A stretch of 64,000 bases of DNA from Zychaea mexicana (lineage: Eukaryota; Mucoromycota; Mucoromycetes; Mucorales; Lichtheimiaceae), in NCBI RefSeq assembly GCF_025766255.1, contig NW_026516758.1:114536-178535 (forward strand), in the 5' to 3' direction. Both the position numbers and the translations under genes were made by a program. The notes beneath the pieces were generated by a model. The model did not search any database and was not told the DNA's origin. It saw nothing but the letters and a program-made list of their open reading frames with translations. Numbering within the stretch: position 1 is the stretch's first letter; the number at the start of each line of letters is the position of its first letter. Below, piece after piece: positions 1 to 10,650 of this stretch.

Positions 1-665
1 ACAACAGCCCAAAATATGACATCAATCGGTCGAAGCGGTCCATCGACTCGGCTAACGCTCTACTGTCCATGCCAACAACGCTCATGTTTCCAACGCAGAA
101 TCCCGAAAGCAATGCTGACACTAGCACAGGGAGTAGTAGCAAAAACAAGGAGCCACCTGGCACAGACGTTACCATGACAGAAGCTAGCGCACAAAATCTG
201 GAGCAGGAGCAGCGTCTTAAAAAAGCACGCGTTGAACGCTCCTCTAATAACAACACAAGTGGTAGAAACGATGAAGAGCAACAACAACCCAACGCGAGTC
301 AATCGCCTTCCATAGCAGCCTTATTGGACCAACCATCACCAACAGCAAACACTTCTGCTGGTGGCAAGAATGCTTCTTCCTCAAAACATACAGCGAATAA
401 TCATCAAAGACGGACAGCAACAGCACCACAGCAATTTTCACCTCATGCCACACCTCCTCTTGCGCCTGCATATGAATCCGACCCTCGAAGCCAACCTCAT
501 CATCATCATCATCATCATCATAATCATCAACCCGTCGTTCCCGAAGAGCGCCTACCGCCTCCTGCACCTGGCTATCGACCGCCTTCGCCCGCATCCACGC
601 CCAAAGGACGACGCCATTCTGCACAACAAATCAATCGCACGAGCAATGCAAGTCATAACGTATAA
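1..665 (+). CDS. C-terminal part of a low-complexity protein (5' truncated)
   Basis: An open frame enters from the left edge in phase with codons starting at base 3 and ends at a stop at 663-665, giving about 220 residues. The first in-frame Met is at 69, but the frame is open upstream, so the true start is probably outside the window. The sequence is rich in Ser, Thr, Pro, Asn and Gln, with a run of eight His followed by NH (bases about 499-528) and a Pro-rich stretch just after it. No globular domain is visible. Such tails are common in fungal transcription or signalling regulators, but nothing here identifies the family. Confidence 0.6.
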   Translation, partial: NSPKYDINRSKRSIDSANALLSMPTTLMFPTQNPESNADTSTGSSSKNKEPPGTDVTMTEASAQNLEQEQRLKKARVERSSNNNTSGRNDEEQQQPNASQSPSIAALLDQPSPTANTSAGGKNASSSKHTANNHQRRTATAPQQFSPHATPPLAPAYESDPRSQPHHHHHHHHNHQPVVPEERLPPPAPGYRPPSPASTPKGRRHSAQQINRTSNASHNV

Positions 666-945
666 TTCATCATAATAAACATTTCACATTAAGCGCAGCA
701 TCCAGATACATATTTACTTGTGTGACAGCCAAAATTTTAGCTCATTCTAACTCTCTCGCGCGCGCGGTACGCTTTGTTACACCTTCTTTTAAAGATCTCT
801 CTTCTCTTCCACTTCATTTTATTTTTTTTTCTCTCTCTTTTTTTTTACACTACTACTACTACTACTACTACAACTACACTTTTGTTCAATAGCAATAAAA
901 AAAAGCATTCAATTTTCTTTAAAAAAACATACACAAAAACCAACC

Positions 946-1663
946 ATGAAGAAGAAATATAAAACCAAATTCCCAGTTGTAAGTACTTGCAGAAACTGTG
1001 CGGGTGAAGAAAAGAACAGAAAGGAAGTTTTTTTTTCCTCCACCAGTTGAAATGAGAGGAAGAAGTTTGCTAATGATTAAGGATTCGTTACATTTTCTTT
1101 TAGGCACGAATTAAAAAGATCATGCAATTAGACGAAGATGTCGGCAAAGTAGCACAAGCAACGCCAGTATTAATCTGTAAGTTTATTAGTAGTGCTCGCC
1201 CCCCTCCACCCTTCAAAGTTTCCGAAGTGTTAGCGGTAGTTTTTTTTTACTAATTGTGAAATCAGCCAAAGCTCTGGAATTGTTCATGCAATCGTTAATC
1301 GACCAAGCGTGCCAGGAAACAAGACAACGGAATGCCAAACGTTTATCAGCTGCTCACTTGTAAGTTTGTCTTTCACAGATATAAAGAGCTGTTGGAGGGG
1401 GGAGAGGGGGGGGGAAAGGAAGAGAAGAGAAGAACAAAGAAATGTGCAGGATATTGAAAAGGGAAATTGGTAGAAAAAAGACGATCGAAACAGTGGAGCA
1501 GTTCGACTTTCTAAAGGACGTGGTCGCCAACATACCCGATCCAATCGAACCGTCAGCATCGTCAGCTGCAGCAGCAGGAGAGGATGATGGTGAATCCAAA
1601 CCTACCCGATCCAGTCGACGCTCAAAGAAAGCAGTTGCTAAGGATGAGCCAATGGACATGTAA
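946..1663 (+). CDS. Negative cofactor 2 alpha (DRAP1/Bur6-like) histone-fold protein
   Basis: Four exons, 946-978, 1104-1176, 1266-1359 and 1474-1663, encode about 129 residues. The N-terminus MKKKYKTKFPVARIKKIMQ, the following DEDVGKVAQATPVLISKALELF segment and the later EQFDFLKDVV motif match the CBF/NF-Y-type histone fold of NC2-alpha (DRAP1, yeast Bur6) almost residue for residue. In that family it dimerises with NC2-beta (Dr1) and clamps TBP on promoter DNA, acting as a global regulator of RNA polymerase II initiation in the nucleus. The C-terminal 40 residues are an Ala/Ser-rich then basic tail ending DEPMDM. All three introns have GTAAGT donors. The start is the first ATG before the conserved basic segment. 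A CT-rich microsatellite begins 9 bases after the stop. Confidence 0.93.
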
Positions 1664-2442
1664 TTAGAATATTCTCTCTCTCTCTCTCTCTTTCTCTCTT
1701 TCTCTCTTTCTCTCTTTCTCTCTGTGTATAGCTGAACATTTCATCCTCTTTCTCCTCCTTTGTCTTCCTCCTCATCGTCACCCATCAAACGCCCACTCTC
1801 TTTGCCATTTTCATCGCTTTTATTCCTCGCTTACTCCAACCTTTCCATACAGTAGTAAAGCACCAGGTCAATTGATGCGTTTCGTTTTGTTGTGGATTTG
1901 TCACTTTCTGGGAGCTTTTTGCTAGCTTTTGTAAAAGGAGTTGAAGGGATTCAAACTATGCGGGTTATAAGCATCGAGAGGATGGTCACCAGAGAAGGAG
2001 AGAAGCTTATTGCAGAGAGTTACAGATACAATGTCATCAGTACTGTTTCTCTCAAGTTTAAACATGTTGCATCGTCCAATAATCTAGACAACTCTGCAGA
2101 AAAGGCTCGAGACCGGTCTCGTTTTAACAATTTGTGATTCGACAAGTATCGGCAACAGCGTCAGCACCACCCGAAGAACCATTGCTTGTGCATCGTACAA
2201 CACCGGATACGGCGATATCTTCATATAATCCACAAACCCAGCTATAGGTATTATGATAGCAACGGGCATCAGCGGACAAATAGTCATGCAGCATTGGAGA
2301 GCAAAACCCGAATCGGGAGTAAGTCGGAAAGGGTTGACAGAAAGCAGGAGGATGCAAGCCTAGAAATTGAGTACATAGTCCCCATTTCTTATATTTGGCG
2401 AGAAGAACTTTCATGTATTGTAGCAAAAAAAGGTCTTAAAGA
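1664..2442. other. Intergenic, CT microsatellite and no confident gene
   Basis: A (TCTCTCTT)n pyrimidine tract occupies about 1672-1724, followed by more T/C-rich DNA. Short open stretches exist at 1892-2446 in two plus-strand frames. One of them, around 2140-2230, reads like ordinary protein, but stops interrupt every frame and no consistent splicing was found. It could be a decayed small gene facing the gene at 2443-2829. Confidence 0.4.
1672..1724 (+). repeat. (TCTCTCTT)n microsatellite
   Basis: An almost perfect TCTCTCTT repeat on the plus strand. The same repeat unit ends the LINE fragment near 63.0 kb, so this copy could be the tail of a severely 5'-truncated LINE insertion. It could equally be an independent microsatellite. 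Confidence 0.7.
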
Positions 2443-2829
2443 TTAATAAAGATAACACAAGGTAGCTGACAATACGACCGACACAAGGGTGCTTGAAACG
2501 GGATATGATATCTGTGATGACGAGGAATCGTAGATACTGCTGGGTATAGGTGTTTCGGTTGCGATTTGCGTGCTAGGCAGTTGGGCCCCAGAGTCGACGT
2601 TATTAAAGGATGGTCCTGCTGTAGGCACGCTTTCCTCTACAGCAGTGATACGTGATACAATTTGTGTTGCAGAAGTTGATGAATGTCCATGTACTGTATG
2701 TGCTGCTCTCAAGTAGTAAAATAAAAATAAGCGGATGTCAAACTTACGGGCGACGACTCTTATTTGGGCAAAACATGCCAAAAGTAAGAGGGTTGTATAG
2801 AGCGTCTTTGAAACTTCTCTGAGATTCAT
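2443..2829 (-). CDS. Small secreted, probably GPI-anchored Ser/Thr-rich protein
   Basis: The minus-strand start at 2829 gives MNLREVSKTLYTT, then a Leu-rich hydrophobic stretch ending CFAQIRVVA, a good signal peptide. A 42-nt in-frame intron with a GTAAGT donor (2747-2706) is likely, because retaining it would insert a Phe/Leu/Tyr-rich segment. The mature part (about 85 residues) is rich in Ser, Thr, Pro and Val. It ends in a hydrophobic tail, SSTLVSVVLSATLCYLY, with small residues just before it, the layout of a GPI-attachment signal. There are no catalytic motifs. A structural cell-wall or surface protein is plausible. An unspliced product starting further upstream is possible but less likely. 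Confidence 0.55.
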   Translation of the reverse strand: MNLREVSKTLYTTLLLLACFAQIRVVARKFDIRLFLFYYLRAAHTVHGHSSTSATQIVSRITAVEESVPTAGPSFNNVDSGAQLPSTQIATETPIPSSIYDSSSSQISYPVSSTLVSVVLSATLCYLY

Positions 2830-5385
2830 GATATGAATGGAAAAAGGAAAAAAGAGAAAGAAAGACAAACGTTGCACATGCTCTCACATTTTATACACTT
2901 GCACGCAAAACTTCAAAGTTTAGTCTTCCTGATTCGACATGTCAGCGTCGTACCAAAGCAGATCTATGATTTCCTTTTTGTATCAAATTCGCCTTGTCGC
3001 TGTCATATGCAGTACGCAATATAAATGTGTACATGTTTGTATGTGTCGTTCAAAATGACGTTTCTAGAAAAGATAGAGTCTACAGTCGCTTTTTCTGTGG
3101 TCCACTTTTCTGTACTTATACAGTAGAAGGAAAGAAATATAAAGTCTGTATGTAGAGTGTGTGACCCAACGGACACAAAAACAAGATCACTGTACATAAC
3201 ATCCTTCATTGGTTTAGTCTGCTTTTTGTTTTCTCGTGTGACAAATTTTGAATAACGCAACTTCTACAATGATATGCACAGTAGCGTCTTATAATAATAC
3301 TCCACGTTACGTGTAGTTGCTTTTTGCAACCTTTAAAATACAAAGGATTGAGAAAAGTCATCGATTATTGTTACTGTACTCTAACCATATGCAGTGATAC
3401 ACATACCAATAGGTCAATTATCTTTCAGATAATATTGCTATGATAATGACATTTGAGAACATACTAGCGGTGTCGCAATTTTATCGTAGTGCAATACGTA
3501 GTTTATCATACCATTGGCAAACATGTAAGGATATGTCCAACAGATAGATGAGGCAAGATGTAATAGCGTATATTATATATCATAGGGTTCTTGGTAGGAT
3601 GCCAAAGCAAGAGGTCGTCGTCAAAAATCTTCTCACTATCATAGATGTAGATTACAAACTGGTTTAGAGTCACGCTTTGATATAGAAACAACGAGACAAA
3701 GCACTTCAAAAGTAGGTAGCATACGAGCATTTTATTCCTCAAGACTTCATAGCTATACTTCATATTGAATGATGTTGAATTTATAATAAAGGAGACAAGA
3801 GAGCGAGCAAAAGCAGCTACATACATACGTGGTATATACCTCACATAAGCGAGAGCGATGCCCATCAATAAGTCTTAAATCAACACAACAAGAGCGCTTA
3901 AAGTTGATTATGGATGTGTTCCTCCAGGTGACAATGTTAAATTGACATTTGAAAAACGAGCGACCCCTGGGAAGTTTATACACCAACTGTTACAAAATCT
4001 TAATCTGAGAATCCAGAAAACTGGGCTTTGCCAAATGCTTTTGATCACAGAAGTATGTGTTATTTCCGTTGCTACTTTCAATATCATTGTTTTGTGCACA
4101 GGTATGTATACTTTATTATTTAGATATTGCGAATGCACGCAGTACCATATAACTCTCTCAGAGGATGTCTTTCAGGCGACTGCACTGGTGGTGCCCTTGC
4201 AGCCAGAGCAATTTGTATTTGGCAAGAAAACAGTTTCATCTTGTGCAACCACACCCGAAAATTAGTCGCATATTTGGCCAGATACTGTACGGAACTGCTT
4301 TAATCATGGAATGAATCATCCCGTACTCTTTATAATTTTTCATATACAGCACCTCGCATGACATTAGGCTTCGTGTTGCTCATATAGTAGCATTCTATAA
4401 CGCTCAGGGTATAGGAACGTGGACATGAAACAGCATAAGCTCAGATTATTGAACCTCTATCACGAACCATTATTGTTAGACAATAATGCAATAATAATAC
4501 AAGATCCTACAGTAAAGTCCCTTTTTTTTTCATACATAAATTCTCTGAAAACAAGGGATTGTGAAAGTTAACGAATACTAGGACAAACTACATATTGCGG
4601 AGCAAATATATACGCATATATAGCAGACATGCATAGCGAGGCACTGCTGCGGTTTTCTCATTTATGATGTTTATAATTAACGGCGCATACCGACTTTATG
4701 ATAGCAGCTGTTGTATCCAACATGGTCAATAACACATACTATTTGTTCCGTTACTAGTGATTTCTGTTACTGTATCATATTATTTCCCTCATAACCTCAC
4801 GTGGGTCGAGGATTCATTATCCAGGCACATTATGATGTCTTGATGTATTTATCCGATGCATTCACCTTTACTGACCTTTACTCACAAACTACATTACTGA
4901 TCCTCCCGTATAATCATTTATATTAACTCAGCCGTTCAATGCACATACTGGATAGCTGCCAATCATATACTGTACCACTTTTTATACAGTAGATAGAGAA
5001 TTACAGCCGATGCAGTTTTAACCCTGAATTGATCCGTTGGAAGTAAACATGTGGGGATGTAAATTTCTATTATGTTACTCTTACCATTCTCAAAGTTTCG
5101 ATGAAGTCATTTGCAAGCTGAAGGTTAATGGATTCGAAATAAAGGGGGTCGACCGCAGCTGTGCGATTTACGTATTATCTATCCTAAAAGGTACAGTCAA
5201 ATTCCAATACAAAAACTCTCAGTCTATACACACTGCGCATCGTTCCTTCCCGCTTAGTTTTACATGATGCTTGCTATTTTGTGTATTCCCAAACACATCA
5301 ATACTGAAATCAAATAATTCATTGAAAGAAAACGATAGTCCTCAAGGTATTATACTTTTGTTATAGAAATATCACCATCAAAAAT
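2830..5385. other. Gene-poor AT-rich region
   Basis: About 2.5 kb without a gene I can defend. Open stretches of 60-120 codons occur on both strands (for example 3506-3868 minus, 3942-4265 plus, 5037-5267 plus), but they overlap, are rich in Ile/Tyr/Cys as expected of AT-rich non-coding DNA, and show no motif. No tRNA-like cloverleaf was noticed. Confidence 0.5.
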
Positions 5386-6639
5386 TCAAAAGATTGTGAT
5401 AACCGCCACACAGCCGATAAGTCCCAAACAAGCCAGAATCCGCCAAATAGTAATTCGTCGTTTCGCAATACCTGTCAAGCCGAAATGATCCATGATACAT
5501 GCCATGATTATCTATACCCACGCAATATAGATGCCCAGAGAGAGGAAGAAGGCAAAGGATATATCAAAGTTATTTTAGGCTGTTCACTTCACTAAATTGT
5601 TCAAATGATGCTTATAGCTATACATTTTCTTTGTGATTAGAAGAAAAAGAGAGAGAGAGAGTAACTACTTGCCTGAGAGCACACATTCACACTAAGCACA
5701 GTGCCTGCGCCCATGTTGATCACCGTAAAAATATTGATAATGACATAGTAAGTTCCTAGTATTCCACCTAGCAAAGATTACCAGATGAATATATTGTTGT
5801 AACATGTCGGTAAGCGTTTATAATGACCACCTTTGAATCATACATACCGATCCACGAATACCACGGGCTCTCTGAGGGGGAGGGGGAGAATGGACGATAT
5901 ATATATGTTAATTCGTGAGAAAAACTTGAATGGTTTATGTTAATACCTTTTAAACGGCTAAACCGGGGTCGTGGAGTTTTTAGAACTAATACATCAAATG
6001 CAAAAGCAAGCAAGTTGGCCATCAATCCAATCACAAAATTGGCTGTTGCAGAGAACGATCGACCAGCAATTACACGCATGGAACCATTGGTACCTAAATT
6101 ATTTTTTAAGGTTTAAAATTTTACGTGTTGTATGTGAGTCATTTTTCTATTTTGCATTTTGTCCGAAGCCTAATTATCTCTTTTCCGTTTCTCTCATATA
6201 TATCTAGAACCTGCTATTGTGGATGCGTACCAGATTGAACAGCAACAGCCATTCCACCAGTGATCATAAAAAATACAGCAACGGCTTTGCCATCGTGAAA
6301 AAAATGTTGAATGCGATGGCTTATGCTGTTACTACTGCTCTTATCGATATAATTGCCTTCATCTATAATTCGTTGATCTTTGTCGTTTGTCGTAGCAGCA
6401 ACTTCCGGTACCACAGCAGTATCAGTAGCAGGAGGTCGCTGCCGTAACTGCTCTTCATCATTGCTGAGGTTGTCGTCATCGTTCATCGTTGCCGTACTTG
6501 TGTCTGTTTCAAGTTGCTGTTGCTGCTGCTCCTGCTGTCTTTCATCGACCGCTCTTTGTCTCTGTTGAAGATCGAGGATGCTGTCATGGACTGTAGATAC
6601 AGATGATTCATCGTCCTTCTCCTCGTCACGTCGACTCAT
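5386..6639 (-). CDS. YdcZ/DUF606-family membrane protein
   Basis: Five exons (6639-6231, 6093-5947, 5871-5848, 5767-5673, 5511-5386) give about 266 residues. Residues 1-100 are hydrophilic, with a QQQQEQQQQQ-like stretch and many acidic residues, presumably cytosolic. The rest resembles one YdcZ (DUF606, EamA-like) unit: a first membrane segment with FFMITGGMAVAVQSGTNG, then FVIGLMANLLAFAFDVLVL, then the family signature SPWYSWIGGILGTYYVI, then INMGAGTVLSVNVCSQ and DHFGLTGIAKRRITIWRIL before a last hydrophobic segment. Bacterial members are putative small-molecule exporters; the substrate is unknown. The last intron appears to use a GC donor (CAG|GCAAGT). The start is the Met before SRRDEEK; an upstream in-frame extension is Phe-rich and looks like leader DNA. 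Confidence 0.8.
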
Positions 6640-6895
6640 AATAATACTAAAGAAAAAGGTGCTGCGGAAATGAAAATTGAATAGCAGTAGAGAGGGAAAA
6701 AAGTACAATGAGGGAAAAAAAGAAACCAACTCCTTCGTATCATTCCTTTTCTTTTATTCAGGGTTAATACATAATTCACGCTTTGGTCCGTGTGTCACCC
6801 CAATGTATTACTCAGCAAAAGAGGTAGTCTCAGCTTGATCCGGCCAGAGGATCGGAGGCATACTCTCGCTTTTCTTTCCATTTCATTTTTGCAGA

Positions 6896-8112
6896 TCAAA
6901 GACTGATCCAAATGGTATGGTCACTGACTCCGTCTACAAAGGTAAAGGCGTATTGGGCCATGAATTTTCCGAGGATACCAAAGAGCATGATTGCCAGTAC
7001 GCGTAAACTTGAAATTTCCAAATAAACTATTGAATTACATGTCGTTAAAAGCAAATAACAAAAGGGATCAGAGAATGATTTCTTTGCTTCTCTATGTCCT
7101 TTTTTCTTCAATCTGTCTGTGTACCTGATAACGCTTCAGTATTGGAAGCCAGCACAATTAGACCGACGAGATAAGAGTATTCGAGCTGTTTGTAATCCCA
7201 TATCACCATGAGGATAAGTAGCATTTTACCGAAACTGGATATGACGAGCGCCATAGCAACATAATTGTATCTATTACAGGGCACGACCTTTTCAATTAGC
7301 TATAATGGTGGCAATCAAATACAGGAAGCAAGAGACATGCCTTATCTTTTTTGATCGGGGCACAAGCACTTGGATCGCCAGATTGATAAAGCCATGAAAT
7401 GCAACAAATTCTACAAAGCGATTGTCATTACTAGAACATCTATCAAAGACACGCATTTTGGTTCGCTTACCAAACACACAAAGAGCAAGTATATAAAGGT
7501 ATTGATGGTATAACGGCCGAGGTGCAAATGTGGAATTGTAATCGGCATAGTAAGTTTCAAGACGAAACCATTTGATATCTATTCCCCGTTATGTGGGATA
7601 TGGTTAAACGTGTTGATGAAAATTCAGGCAAAAAATGCATGCGTACTCACAAACTTCAAACAATATGAGTAAAATGGCGAAACGCGACACGTGAGGCTGT
7701 TATTGGGAGAGCTCGTTCAGATGAATAACGCGTCTCTTGTAAACCTTCACTCGCACTATCTCTTTCCACGTTTCTTTTTACTCTTGGTAAATTTTACCTC
7801 TATACCATTTCCAGATTGTGCTATACGATTGAACAGTAAATGTCGATATACTTGAGGTTTCAACAGCAACATGTCAATGAATATTATTACAAAGTCGTGT
7901 TCAATGTATTTATCTGCAAAACGATTGCACTTTTCCTATTTGTATATGAGAAGCACATTAACAACAACAACAACAATAGCATCAGCGGTCTTTACTAGTA
8001 TGCTCTGTGTTAATTAAACTGTACTTACACATGATGTCAAACGAATATTATCTTTACTGTATTGTGTATACAAATCTCGGACCAATGATCCACATTCCAC
8101 ACATGTTGGCAT
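6896..8112 (-). CDS. ARV1: Arv1-like ER lipid homeostasis protein
   Basis: Seven exons (8112-8029, 7935-7798, 7696-7651, 7578-7471, 7410-7341, 7270-7125, 7026-6896) give about 240 residues. The N-terminus MPTCVECGSLVRDLYTQYS followed by CEKCNRFADKYIEHD is the Arv1 zinc-ribbon: two CxxC pairs flanking the LYxxYS motif. Then come FIDMLLLKPQVYRHLLFN, the FEVYIKWF segment and several membrane helices, including the ISSFGKMLLILMVIWDY block. Arv1 proteins sit in the ER membrane and affect sterol distribution and early GPI-anchor assembly. The ER location is family knowledge, not visible here. The intron between exons 5 and 6 seems to start with GC (AAG|GCATGT). The stop lies 257 bases upstream of the YdcZ gene start, on the same strand. 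Confidence 0.92.
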
Positions 8113-8453
8113 TGTGGGGGAAAGAAAAACCAGTAAAACGATGGAAAGGAGGACGAAAAAATGAAGTGGAATGAAGTACAATAAGGGGAATATATTAAGG
8201 AAAAACGATGACAGGTGAAGACAGCAGTGTGGTCTTGCGGGTAAAATGACGGTGGCGGTGGTGATGTAGTGGAAAAGGTGATGCTGCGTTCTGTGTGAGA
8301 AGATAAAATCGACTCTGTTCTTTTTTTCTATATCTATTATACGGTGTGCGTGTGTGTATGTGCTTGTGTGTGCGTGTGTGTAATGCGACGAAGAAAGGGT
8401 AAAGAAGACAATAATAGCAGTAATATATACAGTTGAAAAAAATGACGTCTTTC
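8113..8453. other. Intergenic region between ARV1 and the PRL phosphatase gene
   Basis: About 340 bases. They include a (GT)n-like stretch with TGTGTG/TGCGTG repeats near 8342-8383 and a purine-rich tract near 8118-8215 just before ARV1. No gene is seen. Confidence 0.6.
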
Positions 8454-9242
8454 TCAACTGATAACACACTTGTTCTTCGATCGTCGCTTGTATATCTCAA
8501 TGTATTTTAACTGCTTGTTATTAATCGCACCTCGTCGCCGTTCACGGATATAGGCGACAGCATCTAGCGCAGGCATCCCCAACTCAATCAAAGCTATCGC
8601 GACTAATACAGGCGCTCTATTTTAAAAATGACAGTAGTATCATAAACCACGTTACTATCATCCACTCACGCAACACACCAACCAACAACCAAAAAATATC
8701 TGATTTAACCATTCTACCTTCCAAGACCCGCCACACAATGCGTAGCAATGCATGGTGCAGGAGGGTCGCCATCCTGTCGCTGTTTGTCTTGCTGCTCTGG
8801 AAACCGTTCGTCGACCAAATTTAGCCATGCATCAACAATGGTAGCAGGTGGTGCCTCGCCGTCCCCAAATACCCAGTCATGCACCTGGATCCCTTTTTCC
8901 TCCAACAATGTGGGCGAATACGTGGCGTAGCAGCACCTGACAACGTCGCTTACGTTCCATCGGTTGAATTCCTTATATATACATTCAATAAATATGGAGA
9001 AAACATGGACTCACCCAGCAGCCATTTGCGCATTCAACATGTCTTCGCTCCTTCTTTGCATAACTACACTTATATCCGCTCACAGTATAATACATTGTTG
9101 TTGTTACCTCTATGTAGAGTGGTAGATTGTTGTTGCTTGGTGCATCGACAATCAAAAAGCGAGCACCTTTATATTCAATATATGTCGGAGGATTGATAAG
9201 CGATCGCTGTCCGGTACCAAACTGTGGAGATCGAGAATACAT
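8454..9242 (-). CDS. PRL/PTP4A-type protein tyrosine phosphatase with CaaX box
   Basis: Three exons (9242-9108, 8971-8718, 8616-8454) give about 183 residues. The order of motifs is that of PRL phosphatases: [19 protein letters not shown], then [19 protein letters not shown], then [20 protein letters not shown] with the general-acid Asp, then the P-loop [14 protein letters not shown] (the Cx5R catalytic loop with the Ala typical of PRLs), then [15 protein letters not shown]. It ends KNKCVIS, a farnesylation-type CaaX motif, so membrane attachment is expected. Family members are dual-specificity or pseudo-phosphatases that bind CNNM-type magnesium transporters in animals. A 39-nt in-frame segment inside intron 1 could be an optional exon. 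The start is the Met before YSRSPQF. Confidence 0.92.
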
Positions 9243-9535
9243 TTTTTCTGGATTGTATCATGTGTGGTACGCCATAAATATGTTTTTGTAAAAGAATGAG
9301 TCACTGATTGATTGATTTGCATTTTCATATGCACCGGCACATGATATCATGTCCTGTTTCTTTACCTTTTCAAAAACAGACGCAAAGAGAGAAAAACTGG
9401 AATATGTATATATAGTGCAAGAAACTACAGTAGTGGTAGTACTGGTGATAAAGAACGAGAATAAGGAAGTTTGGCGGGCTGCTGCTGCTGCTTGTTGCGA
9501 ATTCAATCGCAGTGTTTAGATGGACTCGATGTGAG

Positions 9536-9915
9536 CTAGTAAATGTTATGCGTCGTAGTTTTCTGCCGAAGTTCTTGTAAGGAGTTCCCGAAAATAGATG
9601 GGTTTTCAAAAACTGCGTTGAAACAAAGTAATGGAATGGGCAAATCAGCAAAGAAGTAGTTCCATTTGTCCGAGGACTCAGAGCATTACCGCTAGTCGAT
9701 GTAAATGACGAGAAAGAGAGAGAAGGAAAGAAAAAAATACAAGAAAAAAAAGTAAGGAAGAGGGTAACACGGAACAACCCTGCGTGTGTAGGTGTGTATG
9801 TATGCGTGTATGTGTTTAGCTCGGTGCTACGCACGATGTACTTGGTGCAGCTGGCAAGCATTGGCGACACCTGCCGGCATTTCTCCACAGCAGCAGCAAT
9901 ATATAGCGGAACCAT
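9536..9915 (-). CDS. Possible small two-exon hypothetical protein
   Basis: Low-confidence model. On the minus strand, MVPLYIAAAVEKCRQVSPML with SCTKYIV begins at 9915. After a pyrimidine-rich stretch of about 170 bases that looks intronic, a protein-like segment DKWNYFFADLPIPLLCFNAV, then NPSIFGNSLQELRQK, runs to a stop at 9536. The two parts can be joined by GT...AG splicing, but the donor is uncertain. I recognise no family. It lies between NDUFS5 and the PRL gene on the same strand. Confidence 0.35.
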
Positions 9916-10126
9916 AATACATGAGTGTCGCTGACTAGGCGATCTTCTTCACTGAACTCCATTCGATCCATTTAATCTACTATTACTACTACATACTACA
10001 GGCATATGGTCCATTCGTTCACAATAACATTGTATTCCCTTCAGCCTCTTTGTTGTTGTTCTATGCGGGATCGTCTCCCGTATTTTTATTCTTTTAAAAA
10101 CAAAAAAACAATTGGTGGGGATGGAA

Positions 10127-10650
10127 CTATGCTTTAGTTTCAACAGCGTTGTCCTTGTTATCAATAATGTTCAATCGAGGCATGTTGGAGGTGGCAGCAG
10201 CATTAGCGGCACTCTTCAACTTGGCGTTCTTTTCAGCCTGCTTCAATTCTTCGGCTTTGATGTGTGCGACACGTGCAAACTAAAATATTCATATATAACC
10301 GAAATATTCATACGCGATCAGTTATCTCGCGTTCTTTTCTACTCTTTCTCTTTCTTTCATTATCGAATATGATTCGTACCTCCTTGGTGTGATGAAGGCA
10401 TTCCATATAATCGTCACGTTGGGCATTGCACTGTTGAGGGAAATCGGCGCCAGCATAGCATTTGTTGAATTCTTGCCAAAAGTGGAAGCATCGGCCACGG
10501 CCTAATATATATTTTTTCCAATTTAGTTTTTAAGTTAATGAAAACCTGTATTCGTACTTTTTTTTGACTTCATTCTTTATGTATTTTTATTATAGCACAG
10601 TTTCAGTGAATTGATTGCTTACCGCCATTCAAACCGAAACCTGAAGCCAT
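10127..10650 (-). CDS. NADH:ubiquinone oxidoreductase subunit NDUFS5-like (twin CHCH)
   Basis: Three exons (10650-10623, 10501-10380, 10279-10127) encode about 100 residues. MASGFGLNGGRGRCFHFWQE followed by CYAGADFPQQC and then MECLHHTKEFARVAHIKAEE matches NDUFS5, the 15-kDa accessory subunit of mitochondrial complex I. The spaced cysteines form the CHCH pattern expected for oxidative folding in the intermembrane space by Mia40. The C-terminal 35 residues are charged and Ala/Asn-rich. Splice sites are canonical, and the 100-residue length agrees with the family. The start is the Met immediately before ASGFGLNG, which is conserved in homologues. Confidence 0.9.

Noticed and set aside
244..624. 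Minus-strand frame with a run of Asp codons
   Set aside because: It is the reverse of the CAT (poly-His) repeat in the plus-strand gene; the acidic run has no independent support.
1875..2450. Possible secreted-protein gene starting MRFVLLWICHFLGAF
   Set aside because: A stop codon follows after 16 residues with no usable donor before it, and the later protein-like pieces lie in different frames.
8014..8469. 151-codon minus-strand frame between ARV1 and the PRL gene
   Set aside because: It contains the true ARV1 first exon only at its end; the rest is GT-repeat and leader DNA. The ARV1 start was placed at 8112 because the zinc-ribbon begins there.
9370..9915. Single 181-codon minus-strand frame
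   Set aside because: Its middle is a CA/TC-rich low-complexity tract typical of an intron, and the end is in another frame from the protein-like 3' segment. It was replaced by a tentative two-exon model.
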